Shown: one piece after another, positions 15,996-24,506 of the stretch | Layout of the letters: every line of letters begins with the position of its first letter | Position numbering within the stretch: the stretch's first letter is position 1 | Assembly: GCF_900099965.1 (NCBI RefSeq) | Contig: NZ_FNDJ01000029.1 | Span: 65,990 to 129,989 of the forward strand | Reading direction: 5' to 3' | DNA from: Nonomuraea jiangxiensis | GTDB taxonomy: Bacteria > Actinomycetota > Actinomycetes > Streptosporangiales > Streptosporangiaceae | DNA length: 64,000 nt | Program-made: the position numbers and the translations under genes | Notes under the pieces: generated by a model | What the model was told of the DNA's origin: nothing | Databases searched by the model: none | Seen by the model: only the letters and a program-made list of their open reading frames with translations

Positions 15996-16912
15996 GCGTC
16001 CTCCACTTTGATCAGGCGCAGGTAGACCAGGGAGAACAGGGCGCCGATCAGCAGCATGACCAGGGCGATGGCCGAGCCGTAGCCGATCTCGAAATAGCGG
16101 AACGCCTGCTCGTACATGTAGAGAGGGGTCGTCTGGCTGGCCGTTCCCGGGCCGCCGCCGGTCAGCGCGTAGATGAGGCCGAAGCTGGCGAGCGTCTGCA
16201 GGGTGATCAGCATCAGGTTGGCCATGATCGACCTGCGGATCAGCGGCAGCGTGATGTGCAGCAGGCGGCGGGCGGGGCCCGCGCCGTCCACGGCGGCGGC
16301 CTCCACCAGGTCGGTGGGGACCTCCGACAGGGCCGCCGAATAGACCAGCATCGAGAAGGCCGTGCCGCGCCAGATGTTGGCCAGGATCACCGCGACCATG
16401 GGCGCCGTGTAGAGCCACTCCTGGGAGATGCCGAGCACCGTGTTGAGCGTCCCGTCCTCGGCGAGGAAGGAGAACCAGCAGGCCGCCGCCACGACCTCGG
16501 GCATCACCCAGGCCGCGATGACCACTCCGTTGACGACGCTGCGGGTCACCCGGGCGCGCCCGCGCTGCAGCAGGGCGATGATCAGGCCCAGCGTGTTCTG
16601 GCCGATGACGGCCGAGCCGATGACGAAGACGAACGTGAGCAGGAACGAGTTGAGGAAGTTCGGGTCGCCGAAGAGCTTGACGAAGTTGGCCAGGCCCACG
16701 AACTGCGCGTTCACCGACGCCGAGCCGGTCAGGGTCTCGTTGGTGAAGGCGATGTAGACGCTCCACAGGACGGGGCCCGCCAGGAAAAGCGCCAGCAGGA
16801 CGAGCGCCGGAGCCAGGGGGAGGAGCCGGCGCGCCGCCCGGCCCCGCCTGGACGGCCCGCGCGCGGGCGGGCTCGTCACGGGCGGGGGTGAGGGTGCGGT
16901 GGCGACCGTCAC
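15992..16912 (-). CDS. Sugar ABC transporter permease, MalF type
   Basis: A 306-residue permease of the CUT1 family. After a Pro- and Arg-rich cytoplasmic start (PSPPPVTSPPARGPSRRGR) come six membrane segments and the EAA loop VEAAAVDGAGPARRLLHITLPLIRR. The start is a GTG at 16912 overlapping the stop of the binding-protein gene by four bases (16909-16912). It should pair with the MalG-type permease to form the membrane channel for an oligosaccharide. Confidence 0.93.
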   Translation of the reverse strand: MTVATAPSPPPVTSPPARGPSRRGRAARRLLPLAPALVLLALFLAGPVLWSVYIAFTNETLTGSASVNAQFVGLANFVKLFGDPNFLNSFLLTFVFVIGSAVIGQNTLGLIIALLQRGRARVTRSVVNGVVIAAWVMPEVVAAACWFSFLAEDGTLNTVLGISQEWLYTAPMVAVILANIWRGTAFSMLVYSAALSEVPTDLVEAAAVDGAGPARRLLHITLPLIRRSIMANLMLITLQTLASFGLIYALTGGGPGTASQTTPLYMYEQAFRYFEIGYGSAIALVMLLIGALFSLVYLRLIKVEDA

Positions 16913-18264
16913 CGGGACAGGACCTTGTCGGCGCCGCCGACGGCCGCGGGCAGCGCCTTGACGTAGGCCGCCATGGCCTCCTCGGGCGTCCGCGCGCCCG
17001 TGGTGACGGCCTCCATGGCCTCCTGGATCTGGGCCGACACCTTCGGGTACGCCTCGAACGCCGGGCGGTAGTGGGTCACCGCGGCCAGGTCGGTGAAGAA
17101 CTTGATGCTGGGATTGTCGGCGCTGTAGGCGGGATCGGCGGCCACGTCCTTGCGCGGGCTCAGGTCACCGGTGCCCACCGAGTAGGTCATGGAGCTCTCC
17201 TTGCTGGTGGCCACCGTGATGAAGTCGAACGCCTCCTTCTTGTCCTTGGCGTACGCGCTCATCGCGATGACCCAGCCGCCCGACATGCTGACCGCGCCCG
17301 GCTCCTGGCCGTTCTGCGTGGGCATGGCCGCCCAGCCGATCTTGTCCTTCCACTCCGGCCATGGCTTGCTGCCGGTCGGCTTCCAGGCGGAGGACGCCCA
17401 CGCGCCGTCGAGGGAGATGCCGAGCTTGGCGGCCGGGAACCACTCGAACACCGTCTTGTCGTAGAGCTTGAGGTTGTGCGCGTCGGCCTGCCTGGGGCCG
17501 AGTTCCTCGCGGTAGATGGCGTTGACGAACGCCAGCGCGTCGGTGAAGTTCTTACCGCCGGCCACCCACTTCTGCTGGGTGTCGTCGTACAGGGTGCCGC
17601 CCGGCGTGCCGTACAGGAGCATCTCGAAGCCCTGCATGGTCGTGGCTTCTCCGTGCGCCTTCGTGGAGTACATGCTGAACGGGATCACGTCGGGGAGCTT
17701 CTGCTTGATCGTGCGGGCGGCGGTGAGGACGTCGTCCCAGGTCTTGGGCTCCCACGGGACCGGCAGGCCGGCCCTGGCGAAGACGTCCTTCTGGTACCAC
17801 AGGCCCCGCGTGTCCGTGCTGATGGGGATGCCGTAGGTCTTGCCGTCGCCACCCCTGGCGGCCTGCTTGACCGAGTCGGGGAACTGGGTGCTCCAGTCGG
17901 GCCAGGTGGCCAGGTAGTCGTCGAGCGGGGCCAGCTTGCCGGCCGCCACGTCCGCGTTCACCTGGAAGGTGTCGTGGTAGTAGATGTCGGGCGCGGAGTC
18001 GGGGGAGCGGTTCAGCAGCGCCAGCTTGGTGTAGTAGACCTCGGAATGGCCCTGGACGGCGGTGAGCTTGACGGTGACGCCGGGGTGGGTGCTTTCGTAC
18101 TGCTTCTTCGCGGCCGTGAGCATCTTCTCCAGATGCGGCCACGTGGGTTCGACCCTGTAGAGGACCTCGAGTTCCTTGCCGCCGGAGGACTCCCGCGCGG
18201 GATCGGCGCCGCAGCCGGCGACGGCCGCCAGCAGCAGGACCGAACCGGCCAGCCTACGTATCAT
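16909..18264 (-). CDS. Sugar ABC transporter substrate-binding lipoprotein
   Basis: A 451-residue extracellular binding protein of family 1. The lipobox AAVAGCG places the acylated Cys at residue 18 of the chosen start, MIRRLAGSVLLL. That ATG (18264) has GGGGAGG about 5 bases upstream; an upstream ATG seven codons earlier has no such site. Typical family features include YESTHPGVTVKLTAVQG, DIYYHDTFQVN and GIPISTDTRGLWYQKD. The transported sugar cannot be read from sequence. The divergent ROK regulator and the GH38 alpha-mannosidase 2 kb away make a mannose- or glucose-containing oligosaccharide reasonable. Confidence 0.93.
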   Translation of the reverse strand: MIRRLAGSVLLLAAVAGCGADPARESSGGKELEVLYRVEPTWPHLEKMLTAAKKQYESTHPGVTVKLTAVQGHSEVYYTKLALLNRSPDSAPDIYYHDTFQVNADVAAGKLAPLDDYLATWPDWSTQFPDSVKQAARGGDGKTYGIPISTDTRGLWYQKDVFARAGLPVPWEPKTWDDVLTAARTIKQKLPDVIPFSMYSTKAHGEATTMQGFEMLLYGTPGGTLYDDTQQKWVAGGKNFTDALAFVNAIYREELGPRQADAHNLKLYDKTVFEWFPAAKLGISLDGAWASSAWKPTGSKPWPEWKDKIGWAAMPTQNGQEPGAVSMSGGWVIAMSAYAKDKKEAFDFITVATSKESSMTYSVGTGDLSPRKDVAADPAYSADNPSIKFFTDLAAVTHYRPAFEAYPKVSAQIQEAMEAVTTGARTPEEAMAAYVKALPAAVGGADKVLSR

Positions 18265-18300
18265 CACGGCCTCCCCTGTTTCCATCGGGTTGCCGTGAAG

Positions 18301-18327
18301 GTAAATCTAGTTGATTTACTAAGTCAA
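18301..18327. promoter_or_regulatory. Inverted repeat in the ROK/ABC divergent region, candidate operator
   Basis: GTAAATC-TAGTT-GATTTAC (18301-18319) is a perfect 7-bp inverted repeat. It overlaps a second one, GTTGA...TCAAC (18310-18314 with 18323-18327). AT-rich inverted repeats of this size are typical ROK-repressor sites. The site lies 36 bases before the binding-protein start and 24-50 bases before the ROK gene, so one regulator could control both directions. Confidence 0.65.
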
Positions 18328-18350
18328 CACTTTGTGGTGACATAGCTCAC

Positions 18351-19523
18351 ATGCAACTGGGCACCAACCTGCCCAAGGTCGGCAGCTACAACCGGGCCGT
18401 GGTTCTCGAGGCCATCCAGACGTCGGACGGGATCAGCCGGGTGCAGATCGCCGCCCGGACCCGGCTCACCGCGCAGACCGTCTCGGTCATCGTGCGCAGG
18501 CTGCTGGAGGAGGGGCTGGTCGTCGAGGCCGGGTCGGCGCCGTCCCGTGGGGGCAAGCGGCGCACGATCCTGCGGGTGGACGCGCGGGCCGGGTTCGCCG
18601 TCGGAGTGCACTTCGATCCCCAGGAGATCTCCTGCGTACTGGCCGACCTGGCGGGGCGGCCGGTCACCCGGCTGCGCCTGCCGGTGCGGCCGGAAGCCGG
18701 GCCGGAGGCGGTGATCCGGCAGATGGCCAGGGCCGCGCGGCGGATCCTGCGGGAGGCCGAGGTGCCGGACGGCAAGGTGCTCGGAGTCGGCCTGGCCTGT
18801 CCCGGGCCGCTGGACGGGCAGGGCGTGATGGTGTCGCCGCCGCGGTTGCCGGGGTGGGACCAGGTGCCGATCAAGGGCTTGCTACGCGAGCACACGCGGT
18901 TCCCGGTGACCGTCGACAACGACGCCACGGCCGCCGCGATCGGGGAGCGGTGGGCGGGGATCGCCCGGTCCACGCCGAGCTTCGTCTACCTCTATCTCGG
19001 TACGGGCATCGGCGGCGGGATGTTCCTCGACAACCAGGTCTACCGGGGTAGGTCGCTGAACGCCGCCGAGTTCGGCCACATCACGGTCGACCCCGACGGG
19101 CCCGAGTGCTACTGCGGGAACCGGGGGTGCGTGGAGGCCGTCTGCTGCCCGAGTGCCATCGAGGCGGCCCTGGGCGGAACCCTCACGCATGCCGCCATCT
19201 GCGCGCGGGCCGCCGCGGGCGAGCCGGCGGAGCGGCGGGTGATCGAGCGGGTGGCGGGGCGGCTGGCCGCCGCCGCCGTGAGCGTGGTGAACATGCTGGA
19301 CATCGACCTGCTCGTGCTCGGCGGGCCCGCGCTCGGGGAGGTGGGGGAGATCTACCGCGAGGTGATCGCGACGGCCGTCTCCAGCAGGCCGCTGGCCCGC
19401 CGGCTGCACGCCGTGCAGGTGCGGACCTCGCCGATCGCGGCCGACGCCGCGGCCATCGGGGCGGCCTCGCTGGTGTTCCACTCCACCTACGCGCCCCGGC
19501 TGGGGACCCTGCTCAGTGGCTAG
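18351..19523 (+). CDS. ROK family transcriptional regulator
   Basis: A 390-residue repressor-type ROK protein. Residues ~8-75 form a winged helix-turn-helix (SRVQIAARTRLTAQTVSVIVRRLLEEGLV). The sugar-kinase-like domain follows, with LGVGLACPGPLDG, VDNDATAAAIGERW, the phosphate loop YLYLGTGIGGG and the zinc motif CYCGNRGCVE (Cys253, Cys255, Cys260). No Shine-Dalgarno sequence is clear before ATG 18351, so translation may be leaderless. It is divergent from the sugar ABC operon and is its likely local regulator, responding to a sugar or sugar phosphate. Confidence 0.92.
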   Translation: MQLGTNLPKVGSYNRAVVLEAIQTSDGISRVQIAARTRLTAQTVSVIVRRLLEEGLVVEAGSAPSRGGKRRTILRVDARAGFAVGVHFDPQEISCVLADLAGRPVTRLRLPVRPEAGPEAVIRQMARAARRILREAEVPDGKVLGVGLACPGPLDGQGVMVSPPRLPGWDQVPIKGLLREHTRFPVTVDNDATAAAIGERWAGIARSTPSFVYLYLGTGIGGGMFLDNQVYRGRSLNAAEFGHITVDPDGPECYCGNRGCVEAVCCPSAIEAALGGTLTHAAICARAAAGEPAERRVIERVAGRLAAAAVSVVNMLDIDLLVLGGPALGEVGEIYREVIATAVSSRPLARRLHAVQVRTSPIAADAAAIGAASLVFHSTYAPRLGTLLSG

Positions 19524-19550
19524 GGCGCTGTTCGTGGTCATGGCCCCGCA

Positions 19551-20246
19551 TCACCCGTCCAGGAGGCCGGCCTCGTCCCGCTCCGCCTGGGCCAGCAGGT
19601 CGCGCATGGCGTCCTCGGCGGCGTCCGGGTCGCCCTGGCGTACCGCGTCCAGGACCGCCTGGTGCGTGGCGGCGAACCCTGGGGGCTCGCCATGCGAACG
19701 TATCAAACGATCGCGGGCCCGTAACGCGGCGGCGATCACCACCTCCAGAGACTCCAGCAGTTCGTTGCCCGAGGCGGCGAGCACCACGCGGTGGAAGGCG
19801 ACGTCCGCCTCGGTGTGCGCCGGCGGGTCGGCCACCGTGGCGGCCATCCGCTCGAACGCGGCCTCCAGCGCGGCCACGTCCTCCGCCGTGCGCCGGGCCG
19901 CCGCCAGCCGGGCCCCGGCCGGCTCGACCACGGCCCGGACCTCGGCCAGGTCGCGCAGCAGGTCGGAGCCGCCCCGCTGCGTGAACTGCCAGCGCAGCAC
20001 GTCGGGATCCAGCAGTGACCAGTCCCCGCGCGGGCGGACGAACGTGCCCCGCTTGGGCCGGGCGTCCACCAGCCCCTTGGCGGCCAGGGTCTTGAGCGCC
20101 TCCCTGACCACGGTGTGACTGACCTGGTAACGACGGCCCAGCTCGACGGGGTCGAGATGCCCGGAGGGCGCGGGGTCGCCGCTCACGATCCGGCGGCCGA
20201 GATCCTCGACCACCTCACCGTGCATGCCTCGCCTCGGATAGCTCAT
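19551..20246 (-). CDS. GntR family regulator, FadR subfamily (FCD domain)
   Basis: A 231-residue regulator. The N-terminal winged helix (residues ~8-75: DPVELGRRYQVSHTVVREALKTLAAKGLVDARPKRGTFV) is followed by an all-helical FCD ligand-binding domain (LAEVRAVVEPAGARLAA, DVAFHRVVLAASGNELL, HQAVLDAVRQGDPDAAEDAMRDLL) with the His and Asp residues that bind metal in this class. The ATG at 20246 has GGGAGG upstream. It lies between the ROK gene (convergent) and the alpha-mannosidase. FCD regulators usually sense organic acids or sugar acids. Confidence 0.92.
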   Translation of the reverse strand: MSYPRRGMHGEVVEDLGRRIVSGDPAPSGHLDPVELGRRYQVSHTVVREALKTLAAKGLVDARPKRGTFVRPRGDWSLLDPDVLRWQFTQRGGSDLLRDLAEVRAVVEPAGARLAAARRTAEDVAALEAAFERMAATVADPPAHTEADVAFHRVVLAASGNELLESLEVVIAAALRARDRLIRSHGEPPGFAATHQAVLDAVRQGDPDAAEDAMRDLLAQAERDEAGLLDG

Positions 20247-20273
20247 CCACGCCTCCCGCCTCCCGCTAAAAGC

Positions 20274-20286
20274 TCATATTTTATGA
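20274..20286. promoter_or_regulatory. Palindrome TCATA-TTT-TATGA upstream of the GntR gene
   Basis: A perfect 5-3-5 inverted repeat 28 bases upstream of the GntR start, in the AT-rich part of the 159-base gap between this gene and the alpha-mannosidase stop. A short palindrome at this place is typical of FadR-type autoregulation. Nothing else is seen in 20287-20405. Confidence 0.45.
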
Positions 20287-20405
20287 AAATACGGCCAGGT
20301 CGACTGAGGTTCCGCTGCCAGGGCCGTCATCGGCCACTCGTGCGGTCCGGCGCGCCACAGCTGTCCCGGCGCGCCGGACCCACCGAGGGGAGCGTACGCG
20401 AGTGA

Positions 20406-23402
20406 CTAGGCGCGCTTCATTCGGAGCGTGACGAGCTGGAACGGCCGCAGCGTCACGGGGATCGGGCCTTCGTGCCGCCGCGGCTCCTCGATCGGGCGTT
20501 CCAGCAGGTCGGTGGCGACGACCTCGGCGACAGGGAAACCGGGCGTGAGCGTCGCCCGGGTCCGCCCGCCCCGGGCCTCGTGGAAGCGGACGATCACGTC
20601 GCCGCTCTCGTCGTCGGCCAGCTTGACCGCCGTCACCACGACCGCGTCGTCGTCCACCACGACCAGCGGCGCCACCGGCGTGTCACCGGGGACGCGGCGT
20701 TCAGGCAGGTTGACGAAGTAGCCCTCGCGGACCGCGTCGCCGATCGCCGCGCCCGGCACCAGCGCGTGCCGGAAGCGGTGCAGGCCCTGGTCGGTCTCCG
20801 GGTCGGGGAAGCGCGGGGCGCGCAGCAGCGAGACGCGCACGACCGTGGTCGTGCCGGAGTCGCCCACCTCGCGGGTGACGTCGTGCCCGTAGGTGGAGTC
20901 GTTGACCAGGGCGACGCCCCAGCCTGGCTCCTCGACGTGCACGAAGCGGTGGTTGCACGCCTCGAACTTGGCCGCCTCCCAGCTGGTGTTGGTGTGGGTG
21001 GGGCGGAAGACGTGGCCGTACTGGCTTTCGGAGGCGTACCGGTCGGCGTGCACGTCCAGCGGGAAGGCCAGCTTGAGGAACTTCTCCGTCTCGTGCCAGT
21101 CGACCTCGGTCTCGATGTCGAGCCGCCGGCCGGACAGGGTGAGCAGTTGCCGCACCCGCGACGAGCCGAACGAGCGGACGACCTGGACCGAGCTTCCCTC
21201 CAGGCTCACCTCATCGGCTTCGGTCAGGTCGGTGACGGTGGCGCGGTAGAAGGCGTCCACGTCCCAGGCGTCCCACTTGTTGGGCAGGTCGGGGTGGAGT
21301 TGCAGGAGGTTGGCGGCCCGGCCGGGCGCGACCGTCTCACGGCCGGCGGCCAGGTCGTAGACGGACACGACCAGGCCGCGGGCGTCGATCTCCACCCTGA
21401 GCACGCCGTTGTCCAGCACGTAACCGCCCTCGGCGCGGGCGCGCGCCTCCGCCGCGGGCTCGGTCACGGCGGGGGCGGCGGCTCCGGCCGCTACCCCGTG
21501 CCGGGCGTGCGGGGCGGCGTTGAAGACCAGCGTGCCTGTGCCCGTGCCGTCCCCGGCCAGTGAGCGCTGGGCGGTGTCGATGATGGCGTTCAGCTCCGCC
21601 GCCACCGCCGCGTACGTCTTCGCCGCCTCCCGGTGCACCCACGCGATCGACGAGCCGGGCAGGATGTCGTGGAACTGGTGCAGCAGCACCGTCTTCCAGA
21701 TCCGGTCCAGCCCCGCGTACGGGTAGGCGGCGCCCGTCCGCACGGCGGCCGTCGCGGCCCAGAGCTCGGCCTCCCGCAGCAGGGCTTCGCTGCGCCGGTT
21801 GCCCTGCTTGGTCCTGGCCTGGCTGGTGAGGGTGGCGCGGTGCAGCTCCAGGTAGAGCTCGCCCACCCAGACCGGCGGGTTCGGATGCTCGGCCTCGGCC
21901 TTGTCGAAGAAGGCAGCGGGCGCCTCCCAGGTGACCGCGGCCGAACCCTCCAGGTCGCGCGTCCGGGCGGCCTTGGCCACCATCTCGCGCGTCGTGCCGC
22001 CGCCCCCGTCGCCCCACCCGGTCGGAGCCAGCGAGTGCCGCGCCACGCCCTTGTCCTTGAAGTTGCGCACGGCGTGCGCCAGCTCGCCCCCGGTCATCGA
22101 GCAGTTGTAGGTGTCCACCGGCGGGAAGTGCGTGAAGACCCGCGACCCGTCGATGCCCTCCCACAGGAACGTGTGGTGCGGGAACGTGTTGGTCTGGCTC
22201 CACGAGATCTTCTGCGTGAGCAGCCGCCTCGACCCCGCCGCCCGGATGATCTGCGGCAGCCCGGCCGCGAACCCGAACGTGTCCGGCAGCCACACCTCGT
22301 CGTTCTCGATGCCGAACTCGTCGATGAAGAACCGCTTGCCGTGCACGAACTGCCGGGCCATCGCCTCGGAGCCGGGCATGTTCGTGTCGGACTCCACCCA
22401 CATGCCGCCCGTCGGGACGAACCGGCCGGTGGCCACCGCCTTGGTCACCTTCGCCCACACCTCGGGCCGGTGCTCCTTGATCCACGCCCACTGCTGGGCC
22501 TGCGACATCGCGAACACGAAGTCCGGCTCGTCCTCCAGCAGCGCGGTCATGTTCGAGGCGGTGCGGGCCACCTTGCGTACGGTCTCGCGCAGCGGCCACA
22601 GCCAGGCCGAGTCGATGTGCGCGTGCCCGACCGCGCTGATCCGGTGCGCCGAGGGCGTCGCGGGGGCGGCGAGCACCCCGGCCAGCTCGGCGCGGGCGGC
22701 CGCCGCCGTCGCGTTGACGTCTTGGAGGTCCACCGCGTCCAGCGCCCGGCTCACCGCCCGCAGCAGCTCCCAGCGACGGGCGCCGTCCACCGGCAGCTCC
22801 AGCATGAGCTCGCCCACCACCTCCAGATCCATCACCAGCTCCCAGACCGTCTTGTCGAAGACGGCCAGGTCCATCCGGGCGATCCGGTATTGAGGCTCGT
22901 CGCCCGCCGTCTCCTTGTCGCCCAGCGGTGTCGGCTGGAACGGGACGGGGCCGAAGATGATCGGGTTGGAGGCGGCCTCGATGCGCAGCTCGACGTGCTC
23001 GCCGCCGGCGGCCGGGGCGGCCACGCGTACCCACTGGTTGCGGGGGTTGAGGCCCTTCACCGGGGTGCCGTCGGGGCGGTAGACCAGGCCCTCGCACTGG
23101 AAGCCCGGCATGTTCCGCTCGAAGCCCAGGTCGAGCAGGGCCTCCACGGTCCTGCCCGCCCACTCCCCGGGCACCGTGCCGGTGACCGTGAACCAGCTCG
23201 TGCCCCACGGCGCGCCCCACGCCTGGCCCACCGCGATCGGCTCGGGCGTCGCGGCCAGCCCCTCGGCCACCGGTACGGGCTCCCCGGGCGCGTGCCAGAC
23301 CGCCACGTCCAGCGGCACGGACTCGGGATAGACGGCCGGGCGGATCCGCTCGTTCAGCACCCGCTTCAGCCGGGCTTCCACCAGGTCACGGTCGTCATGC
23401 AT
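20406..23402 (-). CDS. Alpha-mannosidase, GH38
   Basis: A 998-residue retaining alpha-mannosidase without signal peptide, so probably cytoplasmic. It has the bacterial GH38 layout: an N-terminal beta domain, a catalytic domain with zinc ligands in GHAHIDSAWLWP (His260, His262, Asp264), nucleophile Asp339 in ESDTNMPGSE, the mid-domain and C-terminal beta domains (RQLLTLSGRRLDIETEVDWHE, PVTLRPFQLVTLRM). The ATG at 23402 has AAGGAG 6 bases upstream. It would hydrolyse alpha-mannosides brought in by a transporter; the ABC system at 15.2-18.3 kb is the nearest candidate. It is a single-gene unit with an inverted repeat 27-40 bases before its start. Confidence 0.94.
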   Translation of the reverse strand: MHDDRDLVEARLKRVLNERIRPAVYPESVPLDVAVWHAPGEPVPVAEGLAATPEPIAVGQAWGAPWGTSWFTVTGTVPGEWAGRTVEALLDLGFERNMPGFQCEGLVYRPDGTPVKGLNPRNQWVRVAAPAAGGEHVELRIEAASNPIIFGPVPFQPTPLGDKETAGDEPQYRIARMDLAVFDKTVWELVMDLEVVGELMLELPVDGARRWELLRAVSRALDAVDLQDVNATAAAARAELAGVLAAPATPSAHRISAVGHAHIDSAWLWPLRETVRKVARTASNMTALLEDEPDFVFAMSQAQQWAWIKEHRPEVWAKVTKAVATGRFVPTGGMWVESDTNMPGSEAMARQFVHGKRFFIDEFGIENDEVWLPDTFGFAAGLPQIIRAAGSRRLLTQKISWSQTNTFPHHTFLWEGIDGSRVFTHFPPVDTYNCSMTGGELAHAVRNFKDKGVARHSLAPTGWGDGGGGTTREMVAKAARTRDLEGSAAVTWEAPAAFFDKAEAEHPNPPVWVGELYLELHRATLTSQARTKQGNRRSEALLREAELWAATAAVRTGAAYPYAGLDRIWKTVLLHQFHDILPGSSIAWVHREAAKTYAAVAAELNAIIDTAQRSLAGDGTGTGTLVFNAAPHARHGVAAGAAAPAVTEPAAEARARAEGGYVLDNGVLRVEIDARGLVVSVYDLAAGRETVAPGRAANLLQLHPDLPNKWDAWDVDAFYRATVTDLTEADEVSLEGSSVQVVRSFGSSRVRQLLTLSGRRLDIETEVDWHETEKFLKLAFPLDVHADRYASESQYGHVFRPTHTNTSWEAAKFEACNHRFVHVEEPGWGVALVNDSTYGHDVTREVGDSGTTTVVRVSLLRAPRFPDPETDQGLHRFRHALVPGAAIGDAVREGYFVNLPERRVPGDTPVAPLVVVDDDAVVVTAVKLADDESGDVIVRFHEARGGRTRATLTPGFPVAEVVATDLLERPIEEPRRHEGPIPVTLRPFQLVTLRMKRA

Positions 23403-23428
23403 CAGAGGCTCCTTAGAAAACCCGATGA

Positions 23429-23442
23429 TAAATCACGATTTA
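23429..23442. promoter_or_regulatory. Inverted repeat TAAATC-AC-GATTTA upstream of the alpha-mannosidase
   Basis: A perfect 6-2-6 inverted repeat, 27 bases before the mannosidase ATG. Its half-sites are the same as those of the ROK-region repeat at 18301-18319 (TAAATC/GATTTA), though the spacer is 2 rather than 5 bases. It may be an operator, but the spacing difference argues against binding of the same dimer in the same way. Confidence 0.45.
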
Positions 23443-23602
23443 ACGGCACCTATGCGTCGACGTACACACGGCACCACCGGCACCACAGAACGTCATTGGG
23501 TCTCCCCCTCCTCCGCCCTTATTCCTTACCATCACATCGGCCCGCAAGATCGGGGGCTGCTGATCGTGTGCGGCCTCCTGCGGAGGCCCCCCAGCCGCAG
23601 GA

Positions 23603-23624
23603 GGCCCACTCCCCGGAGTGGGCC
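23603..23624 (-). terminator. Terminator after the alpha/beta hydrolase gene
   Basis: A perfect 10-bp stem (GGCCCACTCC with GGAGTGGGCC) and a two-base loop, 24 bases beyond the stop of the hydrolase gene at 23648-24463, and upstream of the mannosidase promoter region. Confidence 0.65.
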
Positions 23625-23647
23625 CGCCGCCCGGGCCGCGCCGGGCG

Positions 23648-24463
23648 TCAGGGGGATCCCGCCAGCCGCTCGTGCAGCGCCGCGGCGAACTCGGCCGGGC
23701 TCCTGAGATAGCCGACGTGGTCGCCGGGCAGCTCCACGGCGGTGACTCCGAGGTGCTCCGCCACCGCCAGCGTGCAGCGGTGCATCAGCTTGCCCCGGGA
23801 CTGCGCGCCACTGGCCAGCACGAGCGGGGCGCCGCGCAGCGCCACCGGATCGGGGACGAACCGGCTGAAGGAGCGCAGCTCGTAGAGCAGGCTCGTCTCC
23901 ATGTTGGCGGCCATCCTGGCCAGCATGTCGCGCACCCAGGCGGGCAGCCCGGGGTCCGGCTCCGGTGGCGCGGCCACCCCGGTCTCCTCGCCGAACCTGC
24001 GCATCGCCGGGCCGACGCCCTCGCGCCGCCCCAGGTCCACCGCCTCCTGCGCCAGCCTCCGCCACCGCGCCGCGTCGGGCAGCAGGTCGAACGCGGGCGG
24101 CTCGTGCGCGACCAGCCGCCGGACCCTGGCGGGGTGGCGGGCCAGCAGGTCGAGGGCGATGAGGGCGCCGGAATGGGTGCCGAACACGTAGGCGGCCTCC
24201 GGGCCGGAGGCGTCGATCAGCCCCAGGGCGTCGTCGGCGTGCTCCGCGACCCGCTGCTCGGCCGGCGGGCCGGTGAAGGGGCTGCGGGTGGTGCCGCGGC
24301 GGTCATAGGTGATCACCGTGTAGCGGCGGGCGAGCGCCTCGGCCAGCGGCCCGGCCATCGCCGCGTCGCCACCGCCGCCGAGGATCGTCAGCAGGACCGG
24401 TCCCGATCCGCGGGCCTCGTAGTAGAGCTCCGCGCCGGGCGTCGTCAGCATTCCACTGTCCAT
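23648..24463 (-). CDS. Alpha/beta hydrolase
   Basis: A 271-residue alpha/beta-hydrolase fold protein. ILGGGGDAAM forms the oxyanion loop, VITYDRRGTTRS is the post-strand-4 motif, GTHSGALIALDLL is the nucleophile elbow (Gly-x-Ser-x-Gly with His before Ser), and GDHVGYL near the C-terminus supplies the catalytic His. It has no signal peptide. Related proteins are annotated as esterases or haloperoxidase-like hydrolases. The start ATG at 24463 lacks a clear ribosome site; the second ATG four codons later is possible. Confidence 0.87.
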   Translation of the reverse strand: MDSGMLTTPGAELYYEARGSGPVLLTILGGGGDAAMAGPLAEALARRYTVITYDRRGTTRSPFTGPPAEQRVAEHADDALGLIDASGPEAAYVFGTHSGALIALDLLARHPARVRRLVAHEPPAFDLLPDAARWRRLAQEAVDLGRREGVGPAMRRFGEETGVAAPPEPDPGLPAWVRDMLARMAANMETSLLYELRSFSRFVPDPVALRGAPLVLASGAQSRGKLMHRCTLAVAEHLGVTAVELPGDHVGYLRSPAEFAAALHERLAGSP

Positions 24464-24506
24464 GGTGCGCCTACCATATGACGGCAGGCGCCCGAATCGG
24501 GGGCTC

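Noticed and set aside
21633..23711. A 692-codon plus-strand open frame opposite the alpha-mannosidase
   Set aside because: Same cause; it shows no family motif, while the minus strand encodes a complete GH38 enzyme.
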